Assembly: GCA_004292515.1 (NCBI GenBank) | Contig: RDXB01000034.1 | Location: 62,001 to 126,000, forward strand | DNA: 64,000 bases | Direction of reading: 5' to 3' | Source of the DNA: Oscillatoriales cyanobacterium | GTDB lineage: Bacteria > Cyanobacteriota > Cyanobacteriia > CACIAM-69d | The notes under the pieces: model-generated | Databases searched by the model: none | Told to the model about the DNA's origin: nothing | The model's input: the letters and a program-made list of their open reading frames with translations, nothing else | Shown: one piece after another, positions 29,301-38,436 of the stretch | Position numbering within the stretch: the stretch's first letter is position 1 | Layout of the letters: each line of letters opens with the position of its first letter | Made by a program: the position numbers and the translations under genes

Positions 29301-30422
29301 GATCCAGCGAATTTCGCCCGAGGGCAAACAAACCCGGTAAAGGTGTTGCCAGTCCGTTTGTTGGGCGATCGCCTGGTTGATCGAGTCCTGAAACGCCGTC
29401 ACATCATCGGGGTGAATGGTTTGCCACATGACGGCGGCATCGGCTAGCACCTGATCGGGCTGGACACCGAGTAGTTTCTGAGATCCAGAGCTGACATAGC
29501 GAAACTCACCCAGCCGATCGCCTGCCCGTCGCCGGTAGCGGTAAACCACGCCGGGGAGGTTATCGGATAGTTGGCGAAATCGTTCGTTGAGCTGCTCCAG
29601 TTCCGTCACGTCCTCATGGATCACAACCAAATATTGGGGGCGATCGCCATCCCAAATCGTCACTCGCCGCGTGCGCAACAGCCGCTCTTCGCCATGGATC
29701 TGAGCCGTTTCGGGCAAGTCCACCACCTGCCGACAGTGAAGCACCGCTTCATCGGTGGCTCGGAACTGGGCCGCTTGCTCCGGTGAAAACAAGTCATAGT
29801 CTTGGCAGCCCAACAAGTCCGCCGCCGATTGTCCCAACAGGGCTTCTGCCGCCGGGTTCAGGGTGCTGATCCGCAAGCCGGTTGCCTCTTTGACAATGAC
29901 CGGAATCGGCAAGGCATCGAGCACCGAGGCGAGGAATGCTTTGGTGTTGTGTAGTTCTTCTTCGGCGGCGTGGCGATCGCTCACATCGATCGCCAATCCA
30001 TCCCAAACCGTGCTCCCATCCAGTTGGCGCTCGGGCCGGGCAATCAGTTGCACCCACTTGGTGCGGCCCGAGGGCAAATTAAACCGCCCTTCCCACCGAA
30101 AGTCGCACAGGGTTTGGCTCGATTGCTCGGTGGCTGCCTGCATCGCTTGCCAATCCTGGGGATGCACCATCTCCAAGGAACGCAGCATGTCGGCTGGCTC
30201 CACCTCCAGCAACTCACGACAGGCGATCGAGGCATAGGGAAAACTCATTTGCCCAGCCGAGTCGATGGCAAATTGGTAGACAACGCCGGGCAGGTTTTCG
30301 GTGAGGCGATCAAACTGAGTCTGTTGTTGCTGAATCTGCTGCCGTAGGGCGTGAAGTTCCCGCTGGAGTGCCTGGAACTCAGGTTGGCGCGCTTCCGAAT
30401 CGGGGAGGATGGGAGCAGTCAT
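26343..30422 (-). CDS. Multi-PAS/PAC sensor histidine kinase
   Basis: Many PAS repeats ([32 protein letters not shown]); [26 protein letters not shown] H-box; [34 protein letters not shown]. ATG at 30422 preferred over the 30569 ORF start. Confidence 0.95.
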   Translation of the reverse strand: [1359 protein letters not shown]

Positions 30423-30494
30423 AAACCGAGAGTGAGTGGAAGCAAAATAGATAACAACTGTCAGTGCCAATCCCCGTCTTCTATTTAGTCTACA

Positions 30495-30574
30495 ATTTCT
30501 CGATTTCCCGATTTCCCAATCTTGATTTCTCGATTTTCCAATCCCGATTTTCCAATCCCGATTTTCCAATCCCG
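30495..30574. repeat. 14-bp tandem repeats upstream of the kinase gene
   Basis: gattttccaatccc x3 (30532-30573) preceded by degenerate units. Confidence 0.8.
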
Positions 30575-30601
30575 CTTACGGTCTGACCAAGGCTCAACAG
30601 G

Positions 30602-31273
30602 ATGGCGGCTGGCAAGGTACATGATCACATCACCCGTATTGTCGCGGGTTGTTCCTTTGTGGCGGTGGGTTTGGCCACGCGAAATCTTAACGTTGCGACT
30701 TGGATCATGCTGGGCTGTTGGCTCGGGGGCTATTTTCTCAGTCCCGATTTAGATATTCGATCGCGCCCCTTTCAGCGTTGGGGGCCGCTGCGATCGCTCT
30801 GGTTGCCCTACCAAAAATCGATCGCCCACCGGTCAGCCTGGTCCCACGCGCCCATCATTGGCACAACCCTCCGCCTGTTGTATTTGGGCGTGATGGTGGG
30901 GGGGCTGGTTTTGGTGGGCATGGGTTGTGGGGCGATCGGTTTTTGGCTAGTGGGAGCGGGCGATCGCTATGCCAGCCTGGAAACCCTGTTGATCACGCAG
31001 CTCCAGGCCTTGTTCCGGTTTGTCTGGACGGATGGGGGCAGCCACTTTTGGGCCGGCGTGATCGGGGTGGAATTGGGATCGATCGCCCATATCCTGACGG
31101 ATCATTGGGACTCCTGGCGCAAGCGACAAGCCAAGCAGCGGCAAAAACGCCGCCCACCCAAGGGCACTTCGTCCCACCAATCGACTCAAACTCCTTCCCC
31201 CCAAGGCTCCAAACGCCAACGCTCTACCCCAACTCGGCGATCGACCCAGACCCGGCCAGCCCGCAAGTCCTAG
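30602..31273 (+). CDS. DUF2227-type metal-binding membrane protein
   Basis: MAAGKVHDHITRIVAG...GYFLSPDLDIRSRPFQRWGPLRSLWLPYQKSIAHRSAWSHAPIIGTTLRLLYL. Confidence 0.85.
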   Translation: MAAGKVHDHITRIVAGCSFVAVGLATRNLNVATWIMLGCWLGGYFLSPDLDIRSRPFQRWGPLRSLWLPYQKSIAHRSAWSHAPIIGTTLRLLYLGVMVGGLVLVGMGCGAIGFWLVGAGDRYASLETLLITQLQALFRFVWTDGGSHFWAGVIGVELGSIAHILTDHWDSWRKRQAKQRQKRRPPKGTSSHQSTQTPSPQGSKRQRSTPTRRSTQTRPARKS

Positions 31274-31345
31274 ACCATGCACCGTTGATTAACCCTAGGC
31301 GATCGGCTGGGGGAGCGATCGCCCCGATCACGATCCCGATCCCGA

Positions 31346-32596
31346 TCACGACAACCAGCGCCGACGCAGCAGATCCAAGGCATTGCAAGCACTGACATAA
31401 CGAATCCAGTCCCGATCGCGCTGGGAGCCAAGCCGCATTTCATGGGTGGTCACACCATCGGGACCCGCAATTCCCGCATAAACCAGCCCCACGGGTTTGT
31501 CGGCCGTGCCACCATCGGGCCCCGCAATCCCCGTGAGACTAATGGCCCAAGTGCTGCCCAGGCGATCGCGCGCCCCGATCGCCATTTCCTTAGCCGTTTC
31601 GTGACTGACCGCCCCAAATTGTTCTAGGGTTTGACCTGCCACCCCCAACAGGGCCTGCTTAATCCGGTTGTCATAGGCAATTACGCCGCCCAAGAAATAG
31701 GCCGAACTGCCCGCCACCGCCGTCAGCAAGTGCCCCAAGCCGCCCCCGGTGCAAGACTCCGCCGTCCCCAAAGTTTCGCCGCGATCGCCCAGCAACCGCC
31801 CCACCACGATCGGCAACGTGTCCTGATCAAAGCCATAGCAATCGGCCCCCAGGCGATCGCGCAACTGTTGCACCATCGGCTCCACCTTGGCCAGCGCTGC
31901 CTCCGTTGTGGCCGCCGCCGCCGACACCCGCAGCTTCACCGACCCACGGTTGGCATAGGGAGCCACCATTGGATCACTGCTGGCCAGGCAATCCGCCACC
32001 CGTTCCGCCAGGGTCGATTCGGGAATGCCCCAGAACTTGAGCGTGCGCGACACGATCGTCCGCTGTGACCAGCCCTGCGATCGCAAATAGGGCGCGGCCA
32101 CCTCTGCCCACATGGTCTGCATTTCGCTGGGCACACCGGGAAAAGTCAGCACCAACAGCCCCGGCACGGGCTGCCAAATCATGCCCGGCGCAGTGCCCAC
32201 CCGATTGGTCAACAGATCAGCCCCGGCCGGTTGCAGGGCTTGCTTGCGATTGCTAGGCGACATCACCCGACCGCGCTGGGCAAATTTTTGCTCAATGTCG
32301 GCAATCACGGCCGGATGCTCCACCAGGGGCGCATCGAAGAACTGGGCGATCGCCTCCGTGGTCAGATCATCGGGCGTGGGGCCCAAGCCGCCCGTAAAAA
32401 TCAACAGGCGCGATCGCCCACAGGCCGTAGCGATCGCCCGTTGTAGCCGCTGAGGGTTATCGCCCACCACCGTTTGGTAATAGTGCGGAATGCCCAGCGC
32501 CGCCAGTTGTTGCGCCAAAAACTGAGCATTACCGTTGAGAATATCGCCAAGCAATAGCTCAGTACCGACGCAAATAACTTCAGCGCTGGGGGTCAT
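31346..32596 (-). CDS. cinA: CinA family protein
   Basis: MTPSAEVICVGTELLLGDILNGNAQFLAQQLAALGI; C-terminal ESCTGGGLGHLLTAVAGSSAYFLGGVIAYDN and LTGIAGPDGGTADKPVGLVYAG. Confidence 0.96.
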   Translation of the reverse strand: MTPSAEVICVGTELLLGDILNGNAQFLAQQLAALGIPHYYQTVVGDNPQRLQRAIATACGRSRLLIFTGGLGPTPDDLTTEAIAQFFDAPLVEHPAVIADIEQKFAQRGRVMSPSNRKQALQPAGADLLTNRVGTAPGMIWQPVPGLLVLTFPGVPSEMQTMWAEVAAPYLRSQGWSQRTIVSRTLKFWGIPESTLAERVADCLASSDPMVAPYANRGSVKLRVSAAAATTEAALAKVEPMVQQLRDRLGADCYGFDQDTLPIVVGRLLGDRGETLGTAESCTGGGLGHLLTAVAGSSAYFLGGVIAYDNRIKQALLGVAGQTLEQFGAVSHETAKEMAIGARDRLGSTWAISLTGIAGPDGGTADKPVGLVYAGIAGPDGVTTHEMRLGSQRDRDWIRYVSACNALDLLRRRWLS

Positions 32597-32686
32597 CGTG
32601 CAACGCTCCGCACAGGATCGAAAGCAAGCTTAAAAATTCAGTTCGACCCATTTCCCATCAGACCAGCTTGCCCAGCCCAATTGATC

Positions 32687-32770
32687 GCTGATGATCAATC
32701 GCTGATGATCAATCACTGATGATCAATCGCTCACGGACACCCGCTCACGGACACCCGCTCACGGACACTC
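32687..32770. repeat. Two contiguous tandem arrays, both period 14 (3 + 3 units)
   Basis: gctgatgatcaatc x3 (third begins actg), then gctcacggacaccc x3. Confidence 0.9.
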
Positions 32771-33104
32771 CGTAATCAGTCGATTCATCAATAAATCGAT
32801 CGACCGTGGCGATTTTGGCAAACTGGGGCTATCTTTTGGTGAATCGACATTTGAATCGGCTCTATTGTAGCGCCGAGATCTGACTGATTCAACTGTTTCA
32901 AATGCTTGTTTGCAGGGGCGATTGCGATTTGGAAAGAGGCTCGATTCAGCCCATTTTTTGAGAGTCAGATCTGAGCGATCGATGCTTGCGATCAGTCAAA
33001 GCAACTGACCCAAGCGATCGATCACAGGATCGCTCTCCAAAATTAATCGCCATCGCTATCCTGCCCTTGCCCCATCAGATTGCTAGGAAAAACGAAGGAA
33101 AACC

Positions 33105-33434
33105 ATGGCAACCTCCAAAGAATTTACCAACTTTGAAGAGATGCTCCAGCAGGCCGATAAGCCAGTGCTCGTAGACTTTTATGCAACGTGGTGCGGCCCA
33201 TGCCAAATGCTCGCACCCATTTTGGAAGAGGTGAATTTGCGACTGCACGATCGCCTGCAAGTGGTGAAAATCGATGCTGATCGCTATCCCGACTTGGCCA
33301 CCACCTACCACATCTCAGCTCTACCCACCTTAATTTTGTTCAAAGCCGGCCAGCCGATCGATCGCATGGAAGGGTTCATGAAAGCCGATCGCCTAATTCC
33401 CTACCTAGAGAGCAAACTGGACGCAGCAGCCTAG
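33105..33434 (+). CDS. trxA: Thioredoxin
   Basis: VLVDFYATWCGPCQMLAPILEEV...ISALPTLILFKAGQ. Confidence 0.93.
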   Translation: MATSKEFTNFEEMLQQADKPVLVDFYATWCGPCQMLAPILEEVNLRLHDRLQVVKIDADRYPDLATTYHISALPTLILFKAGQPIDRMEGFMKADRLIPYLESKLDAAA

Positions 33435-33488
33435 GGCCTATCGTCATTTTCTGGACGCAAGCTGCAACGCCTGATTTCTCATCACCCA

Positions 33489-33745
33489 ATCGTGAGGGAC
33501 AAGGGGCTTAAGCCCCTTGTTATACCAATTTTGTAAATTGATGCTACTCAAGACTCTTGTCCGACAAGGGTTTCAGCGCAGGATTTGTAGCATGGGTAAT
33601 CGAAATTGGTATTACGACCATTGAGACATCGAAAATCGATGATTTCAGACTGATTCTGGGAAATGATGACACTTCCTCAGCCCCTTGTCTCTCCGCGACT
33701 ATTAGTGCTTGGCCCAGGCAAGAGATACGCTTCAGACATTCTCTT
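33489..33745 (-). repeat. Long copy of the palindrome repeat family
   Basis: ACAAGGGGCTTAAGCCCCTTGT at 33499-33520; gatttcagactgattctgggaaatgatgacacttcctcagccccttgt; end ttcagacattctctt. Confidence 0.75.
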
Positions 33746-34462
33746 AAGTCGTAGCCATCAATTTTGAGCAATTTTGGGCAACTTTAAGCAGTACTTTCGA
33801 TCGCTTGTCAGAACCGACAATCGCGCAAGAAGACGGGACACTTGGCACTAATTGCGGCTACTTCCCCAAGGTCATTGGCGAGTCCATGAGTCTAACGGAG
33901 ATCGACACCTGCGATGGCAATACACAAGCGGCAATGCTGTCTAGGTCTACCTGCCCCTTCAGCTTGTCAGAGCAGCCCCATGTGCCTAGATACATCCATA
34001 CTCAGACCGGCCAATCAGACCGACCAATCAGTCAGAAAATCAGTTAGGAAAAACCAGGGTAACCGGCGGTCAAGGAATGGTGCTTAGTCAATCCCTTGGC
34101 ATATTGCCTGACACCCTGACACCCTGACGAATTGCTCGCTCGTTCAAAAATATTGATGACAAGTACAAGCCTTAAATCGCGATCGGGTGAAATATGGTGC
34201 TACCAAGAAGTCAAACGATCACGACACAAGTTGATATTAGCTTTGGATAGTTGATCGACTGTAACAACGGTCATTTAAAATACTTGGTGATCGCAAGTGT
34301 GATCTCGGCAGCTAGCCAATTGATCCCATCCTAAATGACGCGCGTCAGTCCCAATTGAGTCGTTTAGTTGCGTGAGAAGGTTTGCTTCGGCTTCGTTAAA
34401 GAGACGTTTATTCACCAATCTTCATCATTAATCCTGGTTTAGATCACATTCCAGGTTGATGA

Positions 34463-34846
34463 CTAGTGAATGCGGCGTGCTAGTAGTTGCTCTTCTAGAT
34501 CAGCAATTCGATTGTAAGCAGCCGTCAGTTGAGCCATCAGCCGTTGAACTTGGATTTCTGGTGTCAGTTCTTTATCGCCAGCCCGATCGCTAGGCTCACG
34601 ATAGCTATCATCAATCAGGATGTCTTTGTATTCTGCATTCAGATCGTTCAGCGTATGTAGTCCATGGTGGGCAGAATCCATAAAGGTGGAGTTTTTCTGA
34701 ATTGATTTCACGATCGGATCGCTAAATGACAACGGTTCGCTAGGAGACATACTGCTGGCCAGTCGCCCTAGCAAGGTTTCGATCGCTTGGTGTAACGCAT
34801 CAAGCTTGTCGTGAAGCAATGTGACTTGTTCTTGCAATGGTTCCAT
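34463..34846 (-). CDS. Coiled-coil hypothetical protein
   Basis: 127 aa; MEPLQEQVTLLHDKLDALHQAIETLLGRL...QRLMAQLTAAYNRIADLEEQLLARR. Confidence 0.55.
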   Translation of the reverse strand: MEPLQEQVTLLHDKLDALHQAIETLLGRLASSMSPSEPLSFSDPIVKSIQKNSTFMDSAHHGLHTLNDLNAEYKDILIDDSYREPSDRAGDKELTPEIQVQRLMAQLTAAYNRIADLEEQLLARRIH

Positions 34847-35290
34847 AGGTGTCGAGGGCGATCGCTGATAGTGAGGGAGGCAATTTACGGCTCTGCATTT
34901 TCATCCTAGATAGTCGATCCCAAAAACCAAAGTAATCGCTGAATCATTTAACGATTATCGGGATGTGGAGCCTTGCAGCTTGAGATATTGAATACGGATT
35001 GATGCGGAATTGAGCCGCTGTATTTGACTTTGGACTCAATTTGCAAATCTAAAATTTTGTTTACAAGCCTAAAGAAAAGTTGAATATTAAAAATCAGTTA
35101 TTACTAATCCAATCACCCTGGACAGTGGCTAATTGCCTCGTGATCACGCAATGTGTAGCTTTTGTCGCGTTTGGGCCTAGGGTCGCTCGTTGGCTACCCG
35201 GTTGTTGGCATGGGCCAGGGAGACGGCGGCTGACGGGGAGGCGGGTGGCTGTTCTCCGGCGATCGCGATCGTCAGTAACATTCACCCGGC

Positions 35291-35384
35291 GAGGACTAGG
35301 GGCTGTTCCCGGCTTGGGAAAGGGGCTAATCTGGCTCCCCTTCGTCTTTTTTGGAAGGAGGGGCTGGGGGATGAGGGCAACCCG
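35291..35384 (-). repeat. Interspersed repeat (CCCTCATCCCCCAGCCCCT...GAAGGGGAGCC), copy A
   Basis: Reverse complement gccctcatcccccagcccctccttcc...gacgaaggggagccaga matches 59948 onward. Confidence 0.75.
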
Positions 35385-35647
35385 AATCGAACTGCAATCC
35401 GAGGGTTTTAGGGATTTGATAACAGCCCCTACGCCCCTTGTTGCCCAACGATTTACCAACGGCGGAATCAGGGGTTTGGGCGAAACGACGACACCTTCTA
35501 GCCCCCTTTCAGGATCTCCGGGGAACTTTAGAATCTTGTGGAGGGAGTCGCTGGGTGCTCTGTGTTTCCACGGCCAGCCATCACGCCCGGCCATCACGCC
35601 CGTCATCAATGACTTTGAACGACTGGGAATGACTTTAAACGAATTCT

Positions 35648-36925
35648 TTGAGCGAATTTGCGATTATGACTGCTTGCTCTTCCTCCGCTACCGATCGCCC
35701 CACTCCGCCGATGGATGCAGACACCACGGGTTCGCCCCATGGGCTGTCTTCGCACTGGGGGCGGCGGGATTGGCTAGTGGGGGCGGGGGCTTTGGCGGCT
35801 GGCACGTTGCTGGCGGGTTGCGGGCGGGGAGTCCGGGAGGGGCTGGGGGTGGTGGCGATCGAAGATACGATTCCGTCCCAGTTGTTGCGGGCCTTTGAGC
35901 AGGCGGCCGTTGCCCAAGGTGCGGCAGGAGTCCAGTTACGGCTGCTGGGGGGCATGGAGCCGCTTCTAGATCATTTGCAAGATTGGCAATCGGGGCGATC
36001 GCAGCCGCCGGATTGGCGCGCTTGGATTCCGTTTTTGCGGCCGAAGCAAACGGGGCCCGTGGGTTCGGTGACCCTGTTGAGCCATGCTTGGTTGTCCCCA
36101 GCGGTGCGATCGGGCTGGTTGCAACCCTGGCCCGCTTGGCCCAAAGCGATCGCCCCGACTGCCCAGGCCCGCTGGCAACCGGTGGCCCAGGCCAATGCCC
36201 AAGGCCAGCCCGATCGCGCCGGTCAGTTGTGGGGCATTCCCTACCGGTGGGGCACAACGGCCCTAGTCTACCGGCCCGACAAGTTTGCAGCGTTGGGTTG
36301 GGAACCGCGCGACTGGTCAGATTTGTGGCGGCCGGAGCTGCGGGGCAAGGTAGTGCTGCTCGATCGAATGCGGGAAACGATCGGCCTGGCCCTGAAACGG
36401 TTGGGTCACTCCTACAACGAACTCCAACCCCAGGCGATCGCCGAACTGCCCCAGACCCTGGCAGCATTGCATCGTCAAGCCTTGGTCTATGCCGACCGCG
36501 ACTACATCCAGCCGGTGTTGATGGGTGATGCCTGGGTGGCCGTGGGTTGGTCGAATGATTTGGTGGCCGCCCTCAGTCGCCAAAAGACCCTCAGGGCGAT
36601 CGTCCCCCAATCGGGGACGGCCCTGTGGGCGGATCTGTGGGTGCGGCCATCCCGCGCGCCGGAATCAGTCGAGCTGGCGACCCTGTGGGCTGGGCTGCCT
36701 TGGCAACCCAATCTAGTCCAGGACTTGGCCGGTTGGTTTGATGCAGCTCCGGCGGCCTGGCTGGCGGGCGATCGCACCTGGACTAGCCAGCCGATTCGCC
36801 AGACGGTGTTGCTGCCCGATGGGGCCAGCCTCGATCGCAGTGACTTTATCCAGCCGCTGCCACCGGGGTCGATCGCCCAATACCAACAGCTTTGGCAAAC
36901 CATGCGCCAAGCCACTACCACCTGA
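35648..36925 (+). CDS. Extracellular solute-binding (PotD-like) lipoprotein, possible Tat substrate
   Basis: GRRDWLVGAGALAAGTLLAGCG twin-Arg plus lipobox; LWGIPYRWGTTALVYRPDKFAALGWEPRDWSDLWRPELRGKVVLLD. Confidence 0.85.
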   Translation: MSEFAIMTACSSSATDRPTPPMDADTTGSPHGLSSHWGRRDWLVGAGALAAGTLLAGCGRGVREGLGVVAIEDTIPSQLLRAFEQAAVAQGAAGVQLRLLGGMEPLLDHLQDWQSGRSQPPDWRAWIPFLRPKQTGPVGSVTLLSHAWLSPAVRSGWLQPWPAWPKAIAPTAQARWQPVAQANAQGQPDRAGQLWGIPYRWGTTALVYRPDKFAALGWEPRDWSDLWRPELRGKVVLLDRMRETIGLALKRLGHSYNELQPQAIAELPQTLAALHRQALVYADRDYIQPVLMGDAWVAVGWSNDLVAALSRQKTLRAIVPQSGTALWADLWVRPSRAPESVELATLWAGLPWQPNLVQDLAGWFDAAPAAWLAGDRTWTSQPIRQTVLLPDGASLDRSDFIQPLPPGSIAQYQQLWQTMRQATTT

Positions 36926-37044
36926 CCCGTTGATTAACCTCCACGATCGCCCCGGCCGGAAATCCCACCCCTGCGGCTCCGGGTTGATCGCCATGGCCGT
37001 TCCTATACTGGAAGTTGCCAGACTGCTATTTGCGATCTCTTCCT

Positions 37045-38394
37045 ATGGCTGTTGCACCCGCGATCGAACCCGGCTTGATGGAAGCCGTTGAGCAACTTGA
37101 CTACCGCGTCACCGTTGCTGATGTTGCCGCCCAATCTGGTCTGAAGCTTGACCTGGCCGAACGGGGCTTAATGACCCTGGCGGCAGCGGCGGGCGGTAAC
37201 TTACAAGTGGCAGAATCCGGCGATATTGTCTATGTTTTTGGACAAAATTTTCGAGATACTCTCCGCGATAAATATTGGCAACTCCAAGCCAAGGAAAATT
37301 GGGAAAAAATTTGGCGAATCCTGTTTTATTTAATTCGTCTGTCCTTTGGGATTGTGTTGATTTTGTTGATTGTGGCGGTGATTGTAGCAATCACCGTTGC
37401 TGTTTTGGCCCTCAACAGTTCTCGGGATGACGACAACAACAGCTCCGATCGCGGATCGTCGAGCGGTTCTGGGGGTGGTGGTTTTGGCTACATCCCGATC
37501 GGCGGCTACTACGGCTGGGATTGGACTTGGATCTTTTTGCCGGACTATAGCGATCGCGCCTACCAACGCCAGCGCGAAAAACCAGAACTGAATTTCCTTG
37601 AAGCGATTTATTCATTCCTATTTGGAGACGGCAATCCTAACCAAAACCTCGAAAAAGAACGCTGGCAACTAATCGCCCAAGCGATTCGCCAAAACGGGGG
37701 TTCGGTTGTGGTTGAGCAAATCGCACCCTATTTGGAACTGTCGCCCACCAGCGCCAAAACCGCCGAACCGGATGAGGACTTAATGTTGCCGTTGTTGGTG
37801 CGGTTTAACGGCCAACCAGAGGTGACCGATCGCGGTGAAATTGTCTATCGCTTCCCCGAGCTGCAAACCACCGTTGCAGATGGACGACTGGGCGATCGGC
37901 TGCCCAAGTTCCAAGCCGAGCGCCGCTATCGGTTCAGTGCCGCCACGGGTGGCCAGCGGGGTTGGGCGATCGCCTTGGGTGTCGCGTTGTTTGTGCTGTC
38001 CTTGGTGCTGGGTGGCCTAATTGCGTCTGGTTCAGCAGCCACCTTTGGGGCAGCGCTGCCCTTCTTGAAACTGACCTTCACCCTGGGCCTGGGTTACAGC
38101 GTGGCATTTTTGAGCGTGCCGGCTGTTCGCTGGTGGGTGATCTCACGCCGAAATGAGGCGATCGAGGCCCGCAACCAACTGCGCCAACGCCGGGCCGAGC
38201 TGCTGGCCAACCCCACCCCGGAACTGGCCCCCAAACTGCAAGCGGCCCGCCGCCTGCAACAGGAAATGACCACGATTCGCGATCGCGACTTGACCTACAC
38301 CACCGAAATGGACGTGACCGAACAGGAATCGCTCAACTCCGATGCGGTCGATCGCGCTTGGCAACAGCGCCTGAATGCGTCCAATCCCGACTAA
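37045..38394 (+). CDS. Conserved cyanobacterial membrane protein
   Basis: MAVAPAIEPGLMEAVEQLDYRVTVADVAAQSGLKLDLAERGLMTLAAAAGGNLQVAESGDIVYVFGQNFRDTL plus TM segments. Confidence 0.75.
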   Translation: MAVAPAIEPGLMEAVEQLDYRVTVADVAAQSGLKLDLAERGLMTLAAAAGGNLQVAESGDIVYVFGQNFRDTLRDKYWQLQAKENWEKIWRILFYLIRLSFGIVLILLIVAVIVAITVAVLALNSSRDDDNNSSDRGSSSGSGGGGFGYIPIGGYYGWDWTWIFLPDYSDRAYQRQREKPELNFLEAIYSFLFGDGNPNQNLEKERWQLIAQAIRQNGGSVVVEQIAPYLELSPTSAKTAEPDEDLMLPLLVRFNGQPEVTDRGEIVYRFPELQTTVADGRLGDRLPKFQAERRYRFSAATGGQRGWAIALGVALFVLSLVLGGLIASGSAATFGAALPFLKLTFTLGLGYSVAFLSVPAVRWWVISRRNEAIEARNQLRQRRAELLANPTPELAPKLQAARRLQQEMTTIRDRDLTYTTEMDVTEQESLNSDAVDRAWQQRLNASNPD

Positions 38395-38436
38395 GCCCGA
38401 TGCATCTCGACTTGTCTGGAGGCTCGCCGATCGGGC

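Noticed and set aside
26343-30569. Extra 49 N-terminal residues of the PAS kinase (ENRDWKIGIGKSRN...)
   Set aside because: Encoded by the upstream tandem repeat; ATG at 30422 (MTAPILPD) gives a more plausible start.
32687-32770. Possible CRISPR array
   Set aside because: Units are contiguous 14-bp tandems with no spacers and no cas genes nearby; the same applies to the other short arrays.
35080-35898. 272-aa ORF
   Set aside because: Runs through an interspersed repeat and then out of frame into the solute-binding lipoprotein gene; no family resemblance.
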